Shown here: positions 8,293-17,035 of the stretch, in pieces
Position numbering within the stretch: the stretch's first letter is position 1
Layout of the letters: each line of letters opens with the position of its first letter
Source of the DNA: Gordonia namibiensis NBRC 108229
Lineage (GTDB): Bacteria > Actinomycetota > Actinomycetes > Mycobacteriales > Mycobacteriaceae
Direction of reading: 5' to 3'
Assembly: GCF_000298235.1 (NCBI RefSeq)
Contig: NZ_BAHE01000025.1
Coordinates: forward strand, 1 to 64,000
DNA length: 64,000 bases
Notes under the pieces: generated by a model
What the model was told of the DNA's origin: nothing
Seen by the model: the letters and a program-made list of their open reading frames with translations, nothing else
Databases searched by the model: none
Program-made: the position numbers and the translations under genes

Positions 8293-8709
8293 TCAGTCGG
8301 CCTGTTCCGCAGCGTCGAGTTCGCGAAGTACCCGCTCCGCGTTGCGGAAGGCCTCCAGGGCAGCTGGTACACCGACGTATACGGCGGTCTGCAAGAGTGC
8401 TTCCTGGATCTCTTCGTCGGTGACCCCGTTGGCCCGTGCGCCGCGCACGTGCGTCGAGAACTCGGTCTGCCTGTTGAGGGCGGTCAGCATCACGAGGTTC
8501 AGCAGGCTCCGCGTTCGGCGGTCGAGGCCCTCGCGGGTCCAGATGCCGCCCCAGCAGTACTCGGTGACGAGATCCTGCATGGGCTGACCGAACTCGGTCA
8601 CCGCCGATAGTGCCTTGTCCACGTAGGCGTCGCCGAGGACGGTTTTGCGCATCGCCAGACCGGCGTCGTAGAGCTCCGAATGCGGTGTCGTGGTCGACGT
8701 CGTTGTCAT
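8293..8709 (-). CDS. Carboxymuconolactone decarboxylase family protein (PcaC-like)
   Basis: 138 aa, a typical length. The C-terminal half matches PcaC-type proteins: GLDRRTRSLLNLVMLTALNR, HVRGARANGVTDEEIQEALL, then YVGVPAALEAF. PcaC decarboxylates gamma-carboxymuconolactone in protocatechuate breakdown, but no protocatechuate dioxygenase or pcaB occurs in the window. Here it is the last gene of the ureide-type operon, 46 bp after the IclR gene, with AAGGAG before the ATG. It may serve a related decarboxylation or be an uncharacterised member of the AhpD-like superfamily. Confidence 0.75.
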   Translation of the reverse strand: MTTTSTTTPHSELYDAGLAMRKTVLGDAYVDKALSAVTEFGQPMQDLVTEYCWGGIWTREGLDRRTRSLLNLVMLTALNRQTEFSTHVRGARANGVTDEEIQEALLQTAVYVGVPAALEAFRNAERVLRELDAAEQAD

Positions 8710-8755
8710 GAGTTGTCTCCTTGATCGAAAAATGGGGGAATTGCTGAGGGTGGTG

Positions 8756-9544
8756 TCACAGCGCGGGACCCAGTTGGGTGCCGGGCGGCGTGCGGGCGAG
8801 CACCCGTTCGATGTCGTGCGCGGTGTGGCGGAGTAGTCCGGCGATCTCCGGAACCCGTTCGGGCGTCAGTCGGTAGGTGGGTCCTCCCACCCAGATCGCG
8901 TACGGCACTGCGCCATTGACCCGAACCGGGCAGGCGACCGAGGCTGCGCCCGGCTCGAGTTCATCTCGTGAAGACGCATACCCGCGTTCCGCGCTCTCGG
9001 CGAGCTCCTCGAGGAACCCGTCGAGGTCTCTCCCGCGCGGTGAATCCCGGAACAGGGCATCGGCTTCGAGCTCCTGACGCACTGCCTCGGGATCACCGAG
9101 CGAGAGGAACACCTTGCCGGTCGAGGTCGACCACGCCGGTTGCATCCGGGGTACCGCACGGCGTCCGAGCCCGATGTTGTGCGGCGAGGCCGTCTGGGCG
9201 AGCACCATCACGGTGTTGGTGCCCTTGATCGGCTGATCGAGTCCGCAGGTCTCCATCGCCTGGGTGGCGAGGGCTTCCAGGAGTCGGTTCACATACGACA
9301 GTGCGGTGTCCCGGTCCGATGTCGGGCTGAGCATGAGCAGCACCGACAGGGACATGTGAAAGCGCTTCGTGTCCTCGTTGAGGACCACCCAGTCCTCGGC
9401 GGCCAGTGCCAGCAGGATCCGGTGGCAGGTCGCCTTGGGGATCTCGGTGAGCCGGGCGACCCCGGACAGACCGATACCGTTCGGACTCGCGGCGACGGTC
9501 TGCAGGACGCGGAGGGTCTTCTGTACCAGCCCGGCATCGGCCAC
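8756..9544 (-). CDS. IclR family transcriptional regulator
   Basis: 262 aa. The N-terminal winged helix (VQKTLRVLQTVAASPNGIGL, LTEIPKATCHRILLAL) precedes the IclR effector domain with RRAVPRMQPAWSTSTGKVFL and a typical C-terminus. It is fifth in the minus-strand operon starting with the aminotransferase, 50 bp after the carbamoyl-amide hydrolase gene, so it is probably a local regulator of this operon and of the divergent ABC transporter. A candidate site is GGTTCA-N5-TGAACC at 14314-14330, upstream of the first operon gene. Confidence 0.85.
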   Translation of the reverse strand: MADAGLVQKTLRVLQTVAASPNGIGLSGVARLTEIPKATCHRILLALAAEDWVVLNEDTKRFHMSLSVLLMLSPTSDRDTALSYVNRLLEALATQAMETCGLDQPIKGTNTVMVLAQTASPHNIGLGRRAVPRMQPAWSTSTGKVFLSLGDPEAVRQELEADALFRDSPRGRDLDGFLEELAESAERGYASSRDELEPGAASVACPVRVNGAVPYAIWVGGPTYRLTPERVPEIAGLLRHTAHDIERVLARTPPGTQLGPAL

Positions 9545-9594
9545 GGGTTCTCCTCAGATCGGGGTGATTACAGGGGAAGCGGGTGTCGTAGGTG

Positions 9595-10455
9595 TCATTT
9601 GTATAGGGCGAACCGCCGATCGCGCAGGAAAGGACGACCGAAAGCGCGCTTGGCCGGGAGCTGGCCCAGGTCGATGTCACCGACCACCAGTTCGTCGCAG
9701 CCGTTGTCCTCGGCCGTGGCCACCGTCTCGCCGTCGGGTCCGTAAATGGAGCTGCCGCCGAAGTACTCTTTGGGCCCCTCGATGCCGATGCGGTTGCTGG
9801 CCAGCACGTACATGCAGTTGAAGACCGCATGTGCCTTCAGCTCCAGATCGAATGTCTCACGCGAGTACCCGTTGCCGGAGGCGATCGGGATGCCCAGCAC
9901 GGTGGCGCCCTGAACCGCTGCGGTGCGGGCGAGTTCGGGGAAGTGCCGTTCGTAGCAGATGATCGTCGACACCGGGATGCCGTCGGCGTCGACGACCTCC
10001 GGTGACTTGTCGCCGGGGCGGAAGTACGACTTCTCCGGGAAATTGAACGACAGCGGCAGGTGCGACTTGCGGTAGTCCAGGCGGCGTTCACCGCTGACGA
10101 AGATGGTCGCGGTGTTGTAGAAGACCCCGGCAGCCGCGGTCTTCTCGAAGATCGACGACACGATGGTCATCCCGTGCTCGCGCGACTTCTCCGCCACCAT
10201 CGTGTTACTGGGGCCGTCGAGCGGCTCGCCGTAGACCAGGTAATCGGGATCGACGGGCATGGGCGCCACGAAGGGAACCGAGAAGAGTTCCGGCAGCTGC
10301 AAGACCTTGACGCCGCGGGCCGCGGCCTGATCGATCAGATCGGCGACGACGGCGAGGTTGGCCTCTCGATCGGCGGTCGGCCGGAGCTGTAGGACGCCGG
10401 CGGTGACGATGCCGGGCGTGGTCTCCTCGGTGCTGGTCTTTTCAGGGGTTGTCAT
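9595..10455 (-). CDS. Carbon-nitrogen hydrolase (nitrilase superfamily), beta-ureidopropionase/carbamoyl-amidase-like
   Basis: 286 aa. The nitrilase-fold triad is visible: Glu56 (LPELF), Lys130 (DYRKSHLP) and Cys167 (ICYERHFPE). The segment FNFPEKSYFRPGDKSPEV and the C-terminal REWGxx-type ending are like N-carbamoyl-beta-alanine or N-carbamoylputrescine amidases. These release CO2 and ammonia from an N-carbamoyl amine. It follows the dihydropyrimidinase-like and LLM genes (ATGA overlap with the latter), so it likely takes the opened-ring ureido acid from the amidohydrolase. Whether the substrate is beta-ureidopropionate, a hydantoin-derived carbamoyl amino acid or another ureide cannot be decided. 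Confidence 0.82.
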   Translation of the reverse strand: MTTPEKTSTEETTPGIVTAGVLQLRPTADREANLAVVADLIDQAAARGVKVLQLPELFSVPFVAPMPVDPDYLVYGEPLDGPSNTMVAEKSREHGMTIVSSIFEKTAAAGVFYNTATIFVSGERRLDYRKSHLPLSFNFPEKSYFRPGDKSPEVVDADGIPVSTIICYERHFPELARTAAVQGATVLGIPIASGNGYSRETFDLELKAHAVFNCMYVLASNRIGIEGPKEYFGGSSIYGPDGETVATAEDNGCDELVVGDIDLGQLPAKRAFGRPFLRDRRFALYK

Positions 10456-11456
10456 GCGGAAACCTTTGCGAGAGAACGGATGGTGTCAACAGGGTTGGCG
10501 CCGAGCGGGAACACCACGGGCACACGGACGCCGGCCGCGCGGTATTCGTCGATCATGTCGGCTGTCTGTGCGGTGGTGCCGTAGGCGGTGACGCGACGGA
10601 CGAGGTCGTCGGGGACGAGTGGCATGGCCTTGCGGATGTCCTCCGGGCGTGCCGGCCAACCCGCGATCTCCTTCAGGCGGTCGACGAGACCGGGCTCGAC
10701 GCCGCAGTGGGAACCGATGTGCGGCTGCTGCATCAGGTACATGGTGAGGAACGCCTTGACTGAGTCCTTGGCATCTTCGGGGTTGGTGTCGTCGATCGAG
10801 CAGCAGATGATCTGCGTGATGTCGAGATCCTTGGTGAGCGTGCTGCGTTCGCGACCGCGCTGCAACGCGTTCACAGCCTCACGGGTGTAGCTCGTCGGCA
10901 TCAGGAAGTCGAGGTAGACCCCGTCGGCGAGCTCTCCGGACAGTTCGAGCATCTTCGGACCGACCGGACCGGTGTAGATGGGAATGTCGACCGGCTTGTT
11001 CTCGGCGTACATCCGGTCGAACCGGATCTTGTCCATCGAGAAGTGCTCGCCCTGGAGCGCCACCTCCTCGTTGGCGAAGAGTGACCGGCAGATCGAGATG
11101 AACTCGCGCATCGTGCCCAGCGGCTTGCGGATGGGGGCACCGACCTTCGATGCGATCGGCTCCCACCACGCACCGACGCCGAGAATGATTCGCCCAGGGG
11201 CGATCTCGTCGAGGGTCTTGAAGGTGACGGCAGTGAGGGCCGGATTGCGGGTCTTGTTGTTGATGACACCCGAGCCGATGCGGACCTGATGGGTACGGTC
11301 GGCGAGAAGTGCCATGACGCTGATCGCGTCTCGGGTCAAGCGGCCTTCGGCCACCCACAGGCTGTCGAAGCCTGCTTCGTCGGCGACATCGGCAATGGCC
11401 TTCGTCTCGTCCAGAGTGAAACGTTCACCGAGGTGAACTCCAAGTGGAATGGTCAC
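10452..11456 (-). CDS. LLM-class (luciferase-like, probably F420-dependent) oxidoreductase
   Basis: 334 aa from a GTG at 11456, chosen because GAGGTG lies 5 nt before it and because the start falls 1 bp after the stop of the upstream amidohydrolase. The sequence follows the bacterial luciferase-like TIM barrel: ADEAGFDSLWVAEG, RIGSGVINNKTRNP and the strongly typical GRIILGVGAWWEP, then DIPIYTGPVGPKMLEL. It is most like methylene-tetrahydromethanopterin reductase-type F420 enzymes. In this operon it could reduce or oxidise the heterocycle before hydrolysis, replacing a classical dihydropyrimidine dehydrogenase; that role is inference. Confidence 0.78.
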   Translation of the reverse strand: MTIPLGVHLGERFTLDETKAIADVADEAGFDSLWVAEGRLTRDAISVMALLADRTHQVRIGSGVINNKTRNPALTAVTFKTLDEIAPGRIILGVGAWWEPIASKVGAPIRKPLGTMREFISICRSLFANEEVALQGEHFSMDKIRFDRMYAENKPVDIPIYTGPVGPKMLELSGELADGVYLDFLMPTSYTREAVNALQRGRERSTLTKDLDITQIICCSIDDTNPEDAKDSVKAFLTMYLMQQPHIGSHCGVEPGLVDRLKEIAGWPARPEDIRKAMPLVPDDLVRRVTAYGTTAQTADMIDEYRAAGVRVPVVFPLGANPVDTIRSLAKVSA

Positions 11457-11457
11457 A

Positions 11458-12936
11458 TCACACCTCACAGTCGATGGGTAGGGATGAATCGGATCGATCG
11501 GCGGGGAGCGGGGTCGGTGTTCGATCCCGCAGCGTCGTCCGAGGTTGGTACCGGCCGTGTCCGTACAGTTCCACCAGCTCACCGTCGCGGACGAGCTGCT
11601 GTCCGCGCGAGAAGACGTGGCGCGGTGCTCCGCTGACCGACATACCCTCGTAGAGGGTGTATCCGGCGCGGGAGCGGTGCCGGTCGGCCGAGATGGTGTG
11701 GTCGGCTTGCGGATCCCAGATGACGACGTCGGCATCGGAACCAGGGGCGATGGTCCCCTTGCGGGGGTAGAGGCCGAAGGTCTTTGCCGGGTTGGTCGAC
11801 GTCATGTCGACGAACCGGTTCAGGTCGAAACGTCCTCGTGCAACGCCGTGTTCGTAGAGGACCATCAGGCGCTCCTCGGCCCCAGGGACTCCCGGCGGCA
11901 CGTTCGGGAAGAAACCGCGCCCCTGCGGTTTCTGTGGTGGTAGGTCCTCGGGCTGGTCCATCGTGTAGGTCGCGTGATCGGTACCCACCGACCCCAGGAC
12001 ACCGGTGGCCAGGGCGTTCCACAGTGGCTCCTGGTGACTGCTCTCCCGGATGGGAGGCGAGCAGATGTACTTGGCCGCTTCGAAATCCGCCTGCGAGTAG
12101 TCCTCGTACCCCGTCACGAGGTAGTGCGGACACGTTTCGCCGAACACGGGACGTCCGCGACTCTGTAGGGCCTGGATCTCGCCGACGCCGTCGGCCGAGG
12201 ACACATGGACGATGAACAACGGTGTGTCCACCCACTCGGCGATCGTCGCCGCGCGCACGATGGCCTCGCGCTCGGCGGCGGCCGGATGGCCGTGCATGTG
12301 ATGGTGCTCCTCGGTCTTGCCCTCTTCGATGAGTGCGTCGACGGCGGCGTTGACCATATGGCCGTTCTCGGCGTGCACCATGGGGAGCACCCCGAGTGCT
12401 TTGGCCTCGGTGAACCCGCGGATGAGCACGTCGTCGGGCACCATCAGCCCGGTGTAGGCCATGAAGAACTTCCAGCTGGTGGCCCCGAATTCCGCTGTCA
12501 GCTGCCGCAACTGGTCGAACGAATCGTCGGAGTTCGCGGTCGCCGGCACCATCAGGTGGAAACCGAAATCGATCATCGAACCCTGTTCTGCGGCCGTCCG
12601 GCGACGGTGGAAGGCGTCGATCAGGCTCTCGCCGGGGAGTCCGCGGACGAAGTCGACGAAGGTGGTGGTGCCGCCGGCCGCCGATGCGGCGCTGCCGGTG
12701 CGGAAATCGTCCGCGGTCCGGGTGGTGCCCTTGAGGTTGTGGTGCTCGAAGTGGGTGTGGGTGTCGATCCCGCCGGGAAGGACATAGTGGCCGTCGGCGT
12801 CGATGACGCGGTCCGCGGTCCACCCGTCGTCGACGCCCAGGGCGGCGATCTTGCCGTCGGCGATCAGCACGTCGGCGCGGAAGGTGTCCGTGGCGGTCAC
12901 CACGTGACCGCCGCGGATGATGAGACTCTCTGTCAT
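11458..12936 (-). CDS. Dihydropyrimidinase/hydantoinase-family cyclic amidohydrolase
   Basis: 492 aa, full length for D-hydantoinase/dihydropyrimidinase. Metal-site motifs: GGIDTHTHFEH with His60/His62, Lys156 in GATSWKFFMAYTG (the carboxylated Lys), HAENGHM, FIVHVSSADG and GTDHATYT. It opens a six- or five-membered cyclic imide to an N-carbamoyl acid. The ATG at 12936 overlaps the aminotransferase stop (ATGA). Its downstream partners are an LLM oxidoreductase and a carbamoyl-amide hydrolase, so the cyclic ureide to carbamoyl acid to amine order is well supported. Confidence 0.88.
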   Translation of the reverse strand: MTESLIIRGGHVVTATDTFRADVLIADGKIAALGVDDGWTADRVIDADGHYVLPGGIDTHTHFEHHNLKGTTRTADDFRTGSAASAAGGTTTFVDFVRGLPGESLIDAFHRRRTAAEQGSMIDFGFHLMVPATANSDDSFDQLRQLTAEFGATSWKFFMAYTGLMVPDDVLIRGFTEAKALGVLPMVHAENGHMVNAAVDALIEEGKTEEHHHMHGHPAAAEREAIVRAATIAEWVDTPLFIVHVSSADGVGEIQALQSRGRPVFGETCPHYLVTGYEDYSQADFEAAKYICSPPIRESSHQEPLWNALATGVLGSVGTDHATYTMDQPEDLPPQKPQGRGFFPNVPPGVPGAEERLMVLYEHGVARGRFDLNRFVDMTSTNPAKTFGLYPRKGTIAPGSDADVVIWDPQADHTISADRHRSRAGYTLYEGMSVSGAPRHVFSRGQQLVRDGELVELYGHGRYQPRTTLRDRTPTPLPADRSDSSLPIDCEV

Positions 12937-14291
12937 CGAACCACTCCCACGGCGTCGTCGGCGTGGACGAGTGCCTCGTCGAGGATCGACAGCGCGAGGT
13001 CGATCTCCTCCGCGGTGATGATCAGCGGCGGTGCGAGCCGGATGACACTGTCCTGGCGGCCGATCCACAGACCGCGCTCCTTGGCAGCCTTCACGACGGC
13101 GACGCCGGGGGTGGACTGCTCGGGTGTTCCCTTGAACGGGATCAGCGGGGATCCGTCGGCTGCCACGAGATCGATGCCCCACATCAGACCGAGACCCCGA
13201 ATGCCGCCGACGCTGGGGTGGCGTCGCGCCAACTCCTCGAGGCCACGCTGCAGGCGCGCACCCTGGATCGCCGCATTCTCCACCACACCTTCGGATTTCA
13301 TGATCTCGATGGACGCGACGGCGCTGCCGCAGGCGAGCGGGTGCCCGGCGTAGGTGAGACCGGCCGGCAGGGCGATGTCGCGGAGGGCGTCGCGGATGTG
13401 CGCGCCCACGATCGTGGCACCGAGCGGGACGTAGCCGGAGTTGATGCCCTTGGCTGTGGTGAGGATGTCGGGCACGACGCCGAACTGCTCGATGCCGAAC
13501 CAGGTGCCGAGTCGGCCGAACCCGACCATCACCTCGTCGCAGATCAAGAGGATTCCGTGCCGATCACACACCTCGCGAATGGATTTGAGGTAACCGGGCG
13601 GGGGAACGATGGGCCCGTTGGTGCCGGTGACGGTCTCCATGATCACCGCGGCGACGCTCCCGGGGTTCTCGTACTGGAGGACCTCTTCGAGATGGGCAGC
13701 GGAGTAGCGGGGGTCGTCCGGGTTTCCCCCACCCGGTACATAAGGGTCGAGCATGCGCACGACACCCGGCGTGGTCAGGGGTTCCAGCCCCCACCGGCGC
13801 GAATCGCCGGTCAGTGTCATCGCCCCGGCGCTGGCGCCGTGGTACGAGCGGTATCGGGCCACGACCTTGTGCCGGCCGGTCACCGCGCGGGCGATGGCGA
13901 TGGCGGCTTCGTTGGCTGCGGCGCCGCCAGTGGTGAAGAAGCTGGAGGTGAGGTTGCCGGGAGTGAGGGCGTCGAGTTCGAGAGCCAGCCGGCTACGCGC
14001 CTCGTTCGCGAACGTCGGACCGATGAAGCACGACTTGCGGGCCTGCTCGGCGATCGCCTCGACCAGCCGCGGATGCTGGTGACCCAGATTGAGATTCACG
14101 AGCTGGGACAGGAAGTCGAGGTATCTGTTGCCGTTGCTGTCGACGAACCAACAGCCGGCGGCGTCGACGACGGTGATCGGGTCCGGGCCCGACTGCTTCG
14201 ACCATGAGGTGAGCACGTGGTCGCGGTGGGCGCGGGCGATCCAATCGGTTCCTTCCTGCGTCGTGGGCGTGAGCGTGCCGCTGCTCGTCAT
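12933..14291 (-). CDS. Class III PLP aminotransferase (omega-amino acid type)
   Basis: 452 aa. Fold-type I class III motifs: FFTTGGAAANEAAI (residues 118-131), CDEVMVGFGR with Asp252, and Lys281 (TTAKGIN) as the PLP lysine. The family covers beta-alanine:pyruvate, GABA and related aminotransferases. The ATG at 14291 follows TTGGAGG; a TTG 12 bp upstream is an unlikely alternative. It is the first gene of a six-gene minus-strand operon and would transaminate the amine freed by the carbamoyl hydrolase, for example beta-alanine to malonate semialdehyde. This role is inferred from context. Confidence 0.86.
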   Translation of the reverse strand: MTSSGTLTPTTQEGTDWIARAHRDHVLTSWSKQSGPDPITVVDAAGCWFVDSNGNRYLDFLSQLVNLNLGHQHPRLVEAIAEQARKSCFIGPTFANEARSRLALELDALTPGNLTSSFFTTGGAAANEAAIAIARAVTGRHKVVARYRSYHGASAGAMTLTGDSRRWGLEPLTTPGVVRMLDPYVPGGGNPDDPRYSAAHLEEVLQYENPGSVAAVIMETVTGTNGPIVPPPGYLKSIREVCDRHGILLICDEVMVGFGRLGTWFGIEQFGVVPDILTTAKGINSGYVPLGATIVGAHIRDALRDIALPAGLTYAGHPLACGSAVASIEIMKSEGVVENAAIQGARLQRGLEELARRHPSVGGIRGLGLMWGIDLVAADGSPLIPFKGTPEQSTPGVAVVKAAKERGLWIGRQDSVIRLAPPLIITAEEIDLALSILDEALVHADDAVGVVR

Positions 14292-14637
14292 GGGGGCCTC
14301 CAAGGGGGGGTCTGGTTCAGCTAGTGAACCGCTGTCTCAGTGGGATGTGAGCAGCTTGGACTGGTTCGGTTTCGACCTTGTTACACAGTGGTTTCCATTC
14401 CGTACTGGATGAAAATCACTGCTGTGCAACCACTTCGGTGGACGCCCTGACCTGGGGCGATGGGCTTGAAACCCAGTGTTCACAAATGGGCAACCTCCGC
14501 TAAACGACCGGAACGTTGACTCATCCACCGAACCGAGATCGCGCTCAGTGAACCGACACTGGGTGCGATTGCTCGGCTGTTCCCTCTCTCGCCCCAGCGA
14601 CCCCCGGGGCGATCCCCCTCGACAGAAGGACAACGCG
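14292..14637. promoter_or_regulatory. Divergent control region between catabolic operon and ABC importer
   Basis: 346 bp with no credible gene. GGTTCA-N5-TGAACC (14314-14330) lies 23 bp upstream of the aminotransferase start. AGTGAACCG occurs directly repeated at 14323-14331 and 14547-14555. An imperfect 13-bp inverted repeat (11 of 13 paired) spans 14386-14398 and 14409-14421. These are candidate operators for the IclR regulator, one set for each direction. AGAAGGA at 14624-14630 is the ribosome site of the binding-protein gene. Confidence 0.5.
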
Positions 14638-15480
14638 ATGAGAAAGCTGCCTTTACGTGCCCTGGTGACCGTTTTCGGAGGCGTCCTGGCACTCAGCGCC
14701 TGCGCAACGACCGATGAGGGCAACGGTGATGTGGTGACCGTGGCGACGTCGGCCAACTACGCCCCATTCACAATGGTCGAGACCTCCGGTGACCTGACCG
14801 GTTACGCGATCGACATCGCCGAGGAGATGGGCGAGCGCATGGGCGCCACGGTCAAGTTCGAGAAGGTCGACTACAAGTCCCTGCTGCAGGGTGTCACCAC
14901 CGGTCGCTACGACATGTCCGACGGTTCGGTGGTGTTCACCGCGGAGCGCGCGAAGCAACTCGACTACACCCACCCGGTTGCGTCGAGCGGATCGGTGGCG
15001 ATGGTCCGGGCCGCCGACAAGGCGAAGATCACCGGTCTCGACTCGTCGCTGGCCGGCCTTCGGATCGGCGCCGTCGACGGCAGCGTGCAGCAACAGTGGG
15101 CGCTGGCGAACAAGGCCGACCTCGGGTATTCCGACCTCGTTGCCTATGCAGGACCGTCGCAGGCGATCCTGGACCTGAAGAACGGCCGCATCGACGCGAT
15201 CGTCTACGACACCATCAACGCGCTGTACTACGCCCAGAAGAACCCGGCCGACGGCGTCGCCCCGGTCGGCGACTCGGTCAATCCCTCGATCGTGGCCGCG
15301 ACCACCAAGAAGGGCAACACCGAGCTGCTCGACCGCGTCAACAAGGCCCTGACCGAGATGTACTCCGACGGGACCATCGGATCGCTGCAGATGGAGTGGT
15401 TCGGTCAGGCACTCCCGACCCCGACCTCGCTGGATGCGGCCAATCCGTTCCCGGTCGCGCCCACCAAGTCGGACCAGTAG
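14638..15480 (+). CDS. ABC transporter extracellular solute-binding lipoprotein, polar amino acid type
   Basis: 280 aa. A lipoprotein signal peptide MRKLPLRALVTVFGG with lipobox LSAC (Cys near residue 22) means it is anchored outside the membrane. The mature part is a family 3 binding protein: TVATSANYAPFTM, GYAIDIAEEMGERMG, FEKVDYKSLLQGVTTGRYD, then LRIGAVDGSVQQQ. The ATG at 14638 follows AGAAGGA. It starts a transporter operon (permease 24 bp on, then ATPase). It is divergent from the ureide-type operon and so probably captures that substrate or a related amino acid. Confidence 0.87.
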   Translation: MRKLPLRALVTVFGGVLALSACATTDEGNGDVVTVATSANYAPFTMVETSGDLTGYAIDIAEEMGERMGATVKFEKVDYKSLLQGVTTGRYDMSDGSVVFTAERAKQLDYTHPVASSGSVAMVRAADKAKITGLDSSLAGLRIGAVDGSVQQQWALANKADLGYSDLVAYAGPSQAILDLKNGRIDAIVYDTINALYYAQKNPADGVAPVGDSVNPSIVAATTKKGNTELLDRVNKALTEMYSDGTIGSLQMEWFGQALPTPTSLDAANPFPVAPTKSDQ

Positions 15481-15504
15481 TCCGCGGACCGGGTTGGTGA
15501 CGAG

Positions 15505-16161
15505 ATGACATTCGACGCACAGGTATGGGGCGAGTACCTCGGTGCGCTCCTGGACAGTCTGTGGGCGACCATCTGGCTGTTCCTCGGGAGCATGGCGATC
15601 GGTACGGTCGGTGGCGCACTGCTCGCGTTGATGCGCACCACCCCGGTGTGGCCGTTGCGCGCCGTGTCCATCGCCTTCACCTGGGTTTTCCGCGGCCTCC
15701 CGCCGTTGGTGATCCTGTTCTTCACGTACTTCGGACTGCCCGCGCTCGGAGTGGCCCTGACGCCGATGGCCGCGGGAATCCTGGGCCTCGGTCTGACCGC
15801 CGCGGCCTACACCGCGGAGATCTTCCGAAGTGGGTTGTCCGCGGTCGACCGCGGACAATGGGAGGCCGCGCAGGCCCTGGCGATGACTCCGACGCACTAC
15901 ATGTGGCGGGTCATCGCACCCCAGGCCTTCCGTGTCAGCATTCCGCCCTATTTCAGCAACGCCATCACCGCACTGAAGGCGACGTCACTCGCGAGCACCA
16001 TCACGGTCGCCGAGATCACCGGAACCGCGAACAGGTTGATCAGCACCACCTTTCAGCCGCTGGAGATCCTGACGATCGTCGCGATCATCTACCTGCTTCT
16101 GAACACGGTGCTGGTGTTGTTGCAGTTCCTGTTCGAGCGTGCGTTCGCACTGAAGTCATGA
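15505..16161 (+). CDS. ABC transporter permease, amino acid (HisM/GlnP) type
   Basis: 218 aa with about five membrane segments and the coupling EAA loop EAAQALAMTPTHYMWRVIAPQA at about residues 117-138. It begins right after an N-terminal amphipathic part (WGEYLGALLDSLWATIWLFLG). A single permease type suggests a homodimer. Between the binding lipoprotein and the ATPase of the same importer. Only a weak GGTGA precedes the ATG, so translation may be partly coupled to the upstream gene. Confidence 0.87.
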   Translation: MTFDAQVWGEYLGALLDSLWATIWLFLGSMAIGTVGGALLALMRTTPVWPLRAVSIAFTWVFRGLPPLVILFFTYFGLPALGVALTPMAAGILGLGLTAAAYTAEIFRSGLSAVDRGQWEAAQALAMTPTHYMWRVIAPQAFRVSIPPYFSNAITALKATSLASTITVAEITGTANRLISTTFQPLEILTIVAIIYLLLNTVLVLLQFLFERAFALKS

Positions 16162-16210
16162 GCACGGTGGTCGCGAGCACCGGAATCATGCGAGCCGAAG
16201 GAGTCCTGGC

Positions 16211-17035
16211 ATGACCACACCCATCATCGAGATCTCTGGCCTACGAAAAAGTTATGGAGATCGCGAGATCCTCCACGGCGTCGACCTCACCGTGAACCAG
16301 GGCGAGGTGGTCGCCCTGATCGGGCCGTCGGGCGCGGCGAAGACAACTCTGCTTCGTTGCCTTAACCTGCTCGAGACACCGAGCGCGGGGACCATCGACA
16401 TCCTGGGCAAACGTGTTTCCGGGCCGGATGCGAAGGGGCAGCAGAAGCACCTCCGAGGACGCGATCTCCGCGAGTTGCGTCGCGATGTCGGCATGGTTTT
16501 CCAGTCCTTCAACCTCTTTCCACACATGAGTGTGATCGAGAACGTCATGGACTCGCCGGTGAATTCATTGGGGCAGCCGCTGGCGGAGGTACGTGCCCGG
16601 GCGATCGAACTGCTGGAGGAGGTCGGCCTCGGGGACCGAATCGACGCCTACCCCGGCCAGCTCTCCGGTGGGCAGAAGCAACGTGTGGCCATGGCGCGGA
16701 CGCTCGCCATGCAACCGCGCGTGGTCCTCTTCGACGAGGTCACCTCCGCAGTCGACCCGGAGATGAAGGCCGAGATTCTGCTGGTCATGAAAAGGCTTGC
16801 CACGAAGGGGCTCACGATGATCAGCGTCACGCACGAAATGGGATTCGCCGAGCAGGTCTCCGATCGGGTCGTCTTCATGGAACAGGGGCAGATCGTTGCC
16901 CAGGGCGGCCCGGAGCTCATCGCCAAGCCGCCCACCGCGCGACTGGCCCGTTTCGTCAACGCCGTCGTCGATCCGGTCGGCGTGGCGATCGCCCAGGATC
17001 AAGCGAAGGACGAGGAGTCTCCCGAAGGGGGTTAG
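16211..17035 (+). CDS. ABC transporter ATP-binding protein, polar amino acid type
   Basis: 274 aa. Family order: Walker A at residues 38-45, a Q-loop around MVFQSFNLFPHMSV, signature LSGGQKQRVAMAR, Walker B VVLFDEVTSAVDPE and switch VTHEM. The Walker A reads GPSGAAKT, so the Gly normally before the catalytic Lys is Ala; Lys44 and Thr45 are kept. Walker B has DEV...AVD instead of the usual DEP...ALD. The ATG follows GAAGGAG. It powers the importer encoded by the two preceding genes. Its stop overlaps the stop of the convergent FUSC gene. Confidence 0.88.
   Translation: MTTPIIEISGLRKSYGDREILHGVDLTVNQGEVVALIGPSGAAKTTLLRCLNLLETPSAGTIDILGKRVSGPDAKGQQKHLRGRDLRELRRDVGMVFQSFNLFPHMSVIENVMDSPVNSLGQPLAEVRARAIELLEEVGLGDRIDAYPGQLSGGQKQRVAMARTLAMQPRVVLFDEVTSAVDPEMKAEILLVMKRLATKGLTMISVTHEMGFAEQVSDRVVFMEQGQIVAQGGPELIAKPPTARLARFVNAVVDPVGVAIAQDQAKDEESPEGG

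Noticed and set aside
8293..8709. PcaC-like gene as evidence of a protocatechuate branch
   Set aside because: No pcaG, pcaH or pcaB in the window, and it belongs to the ureide-type operon by strand and spacing.
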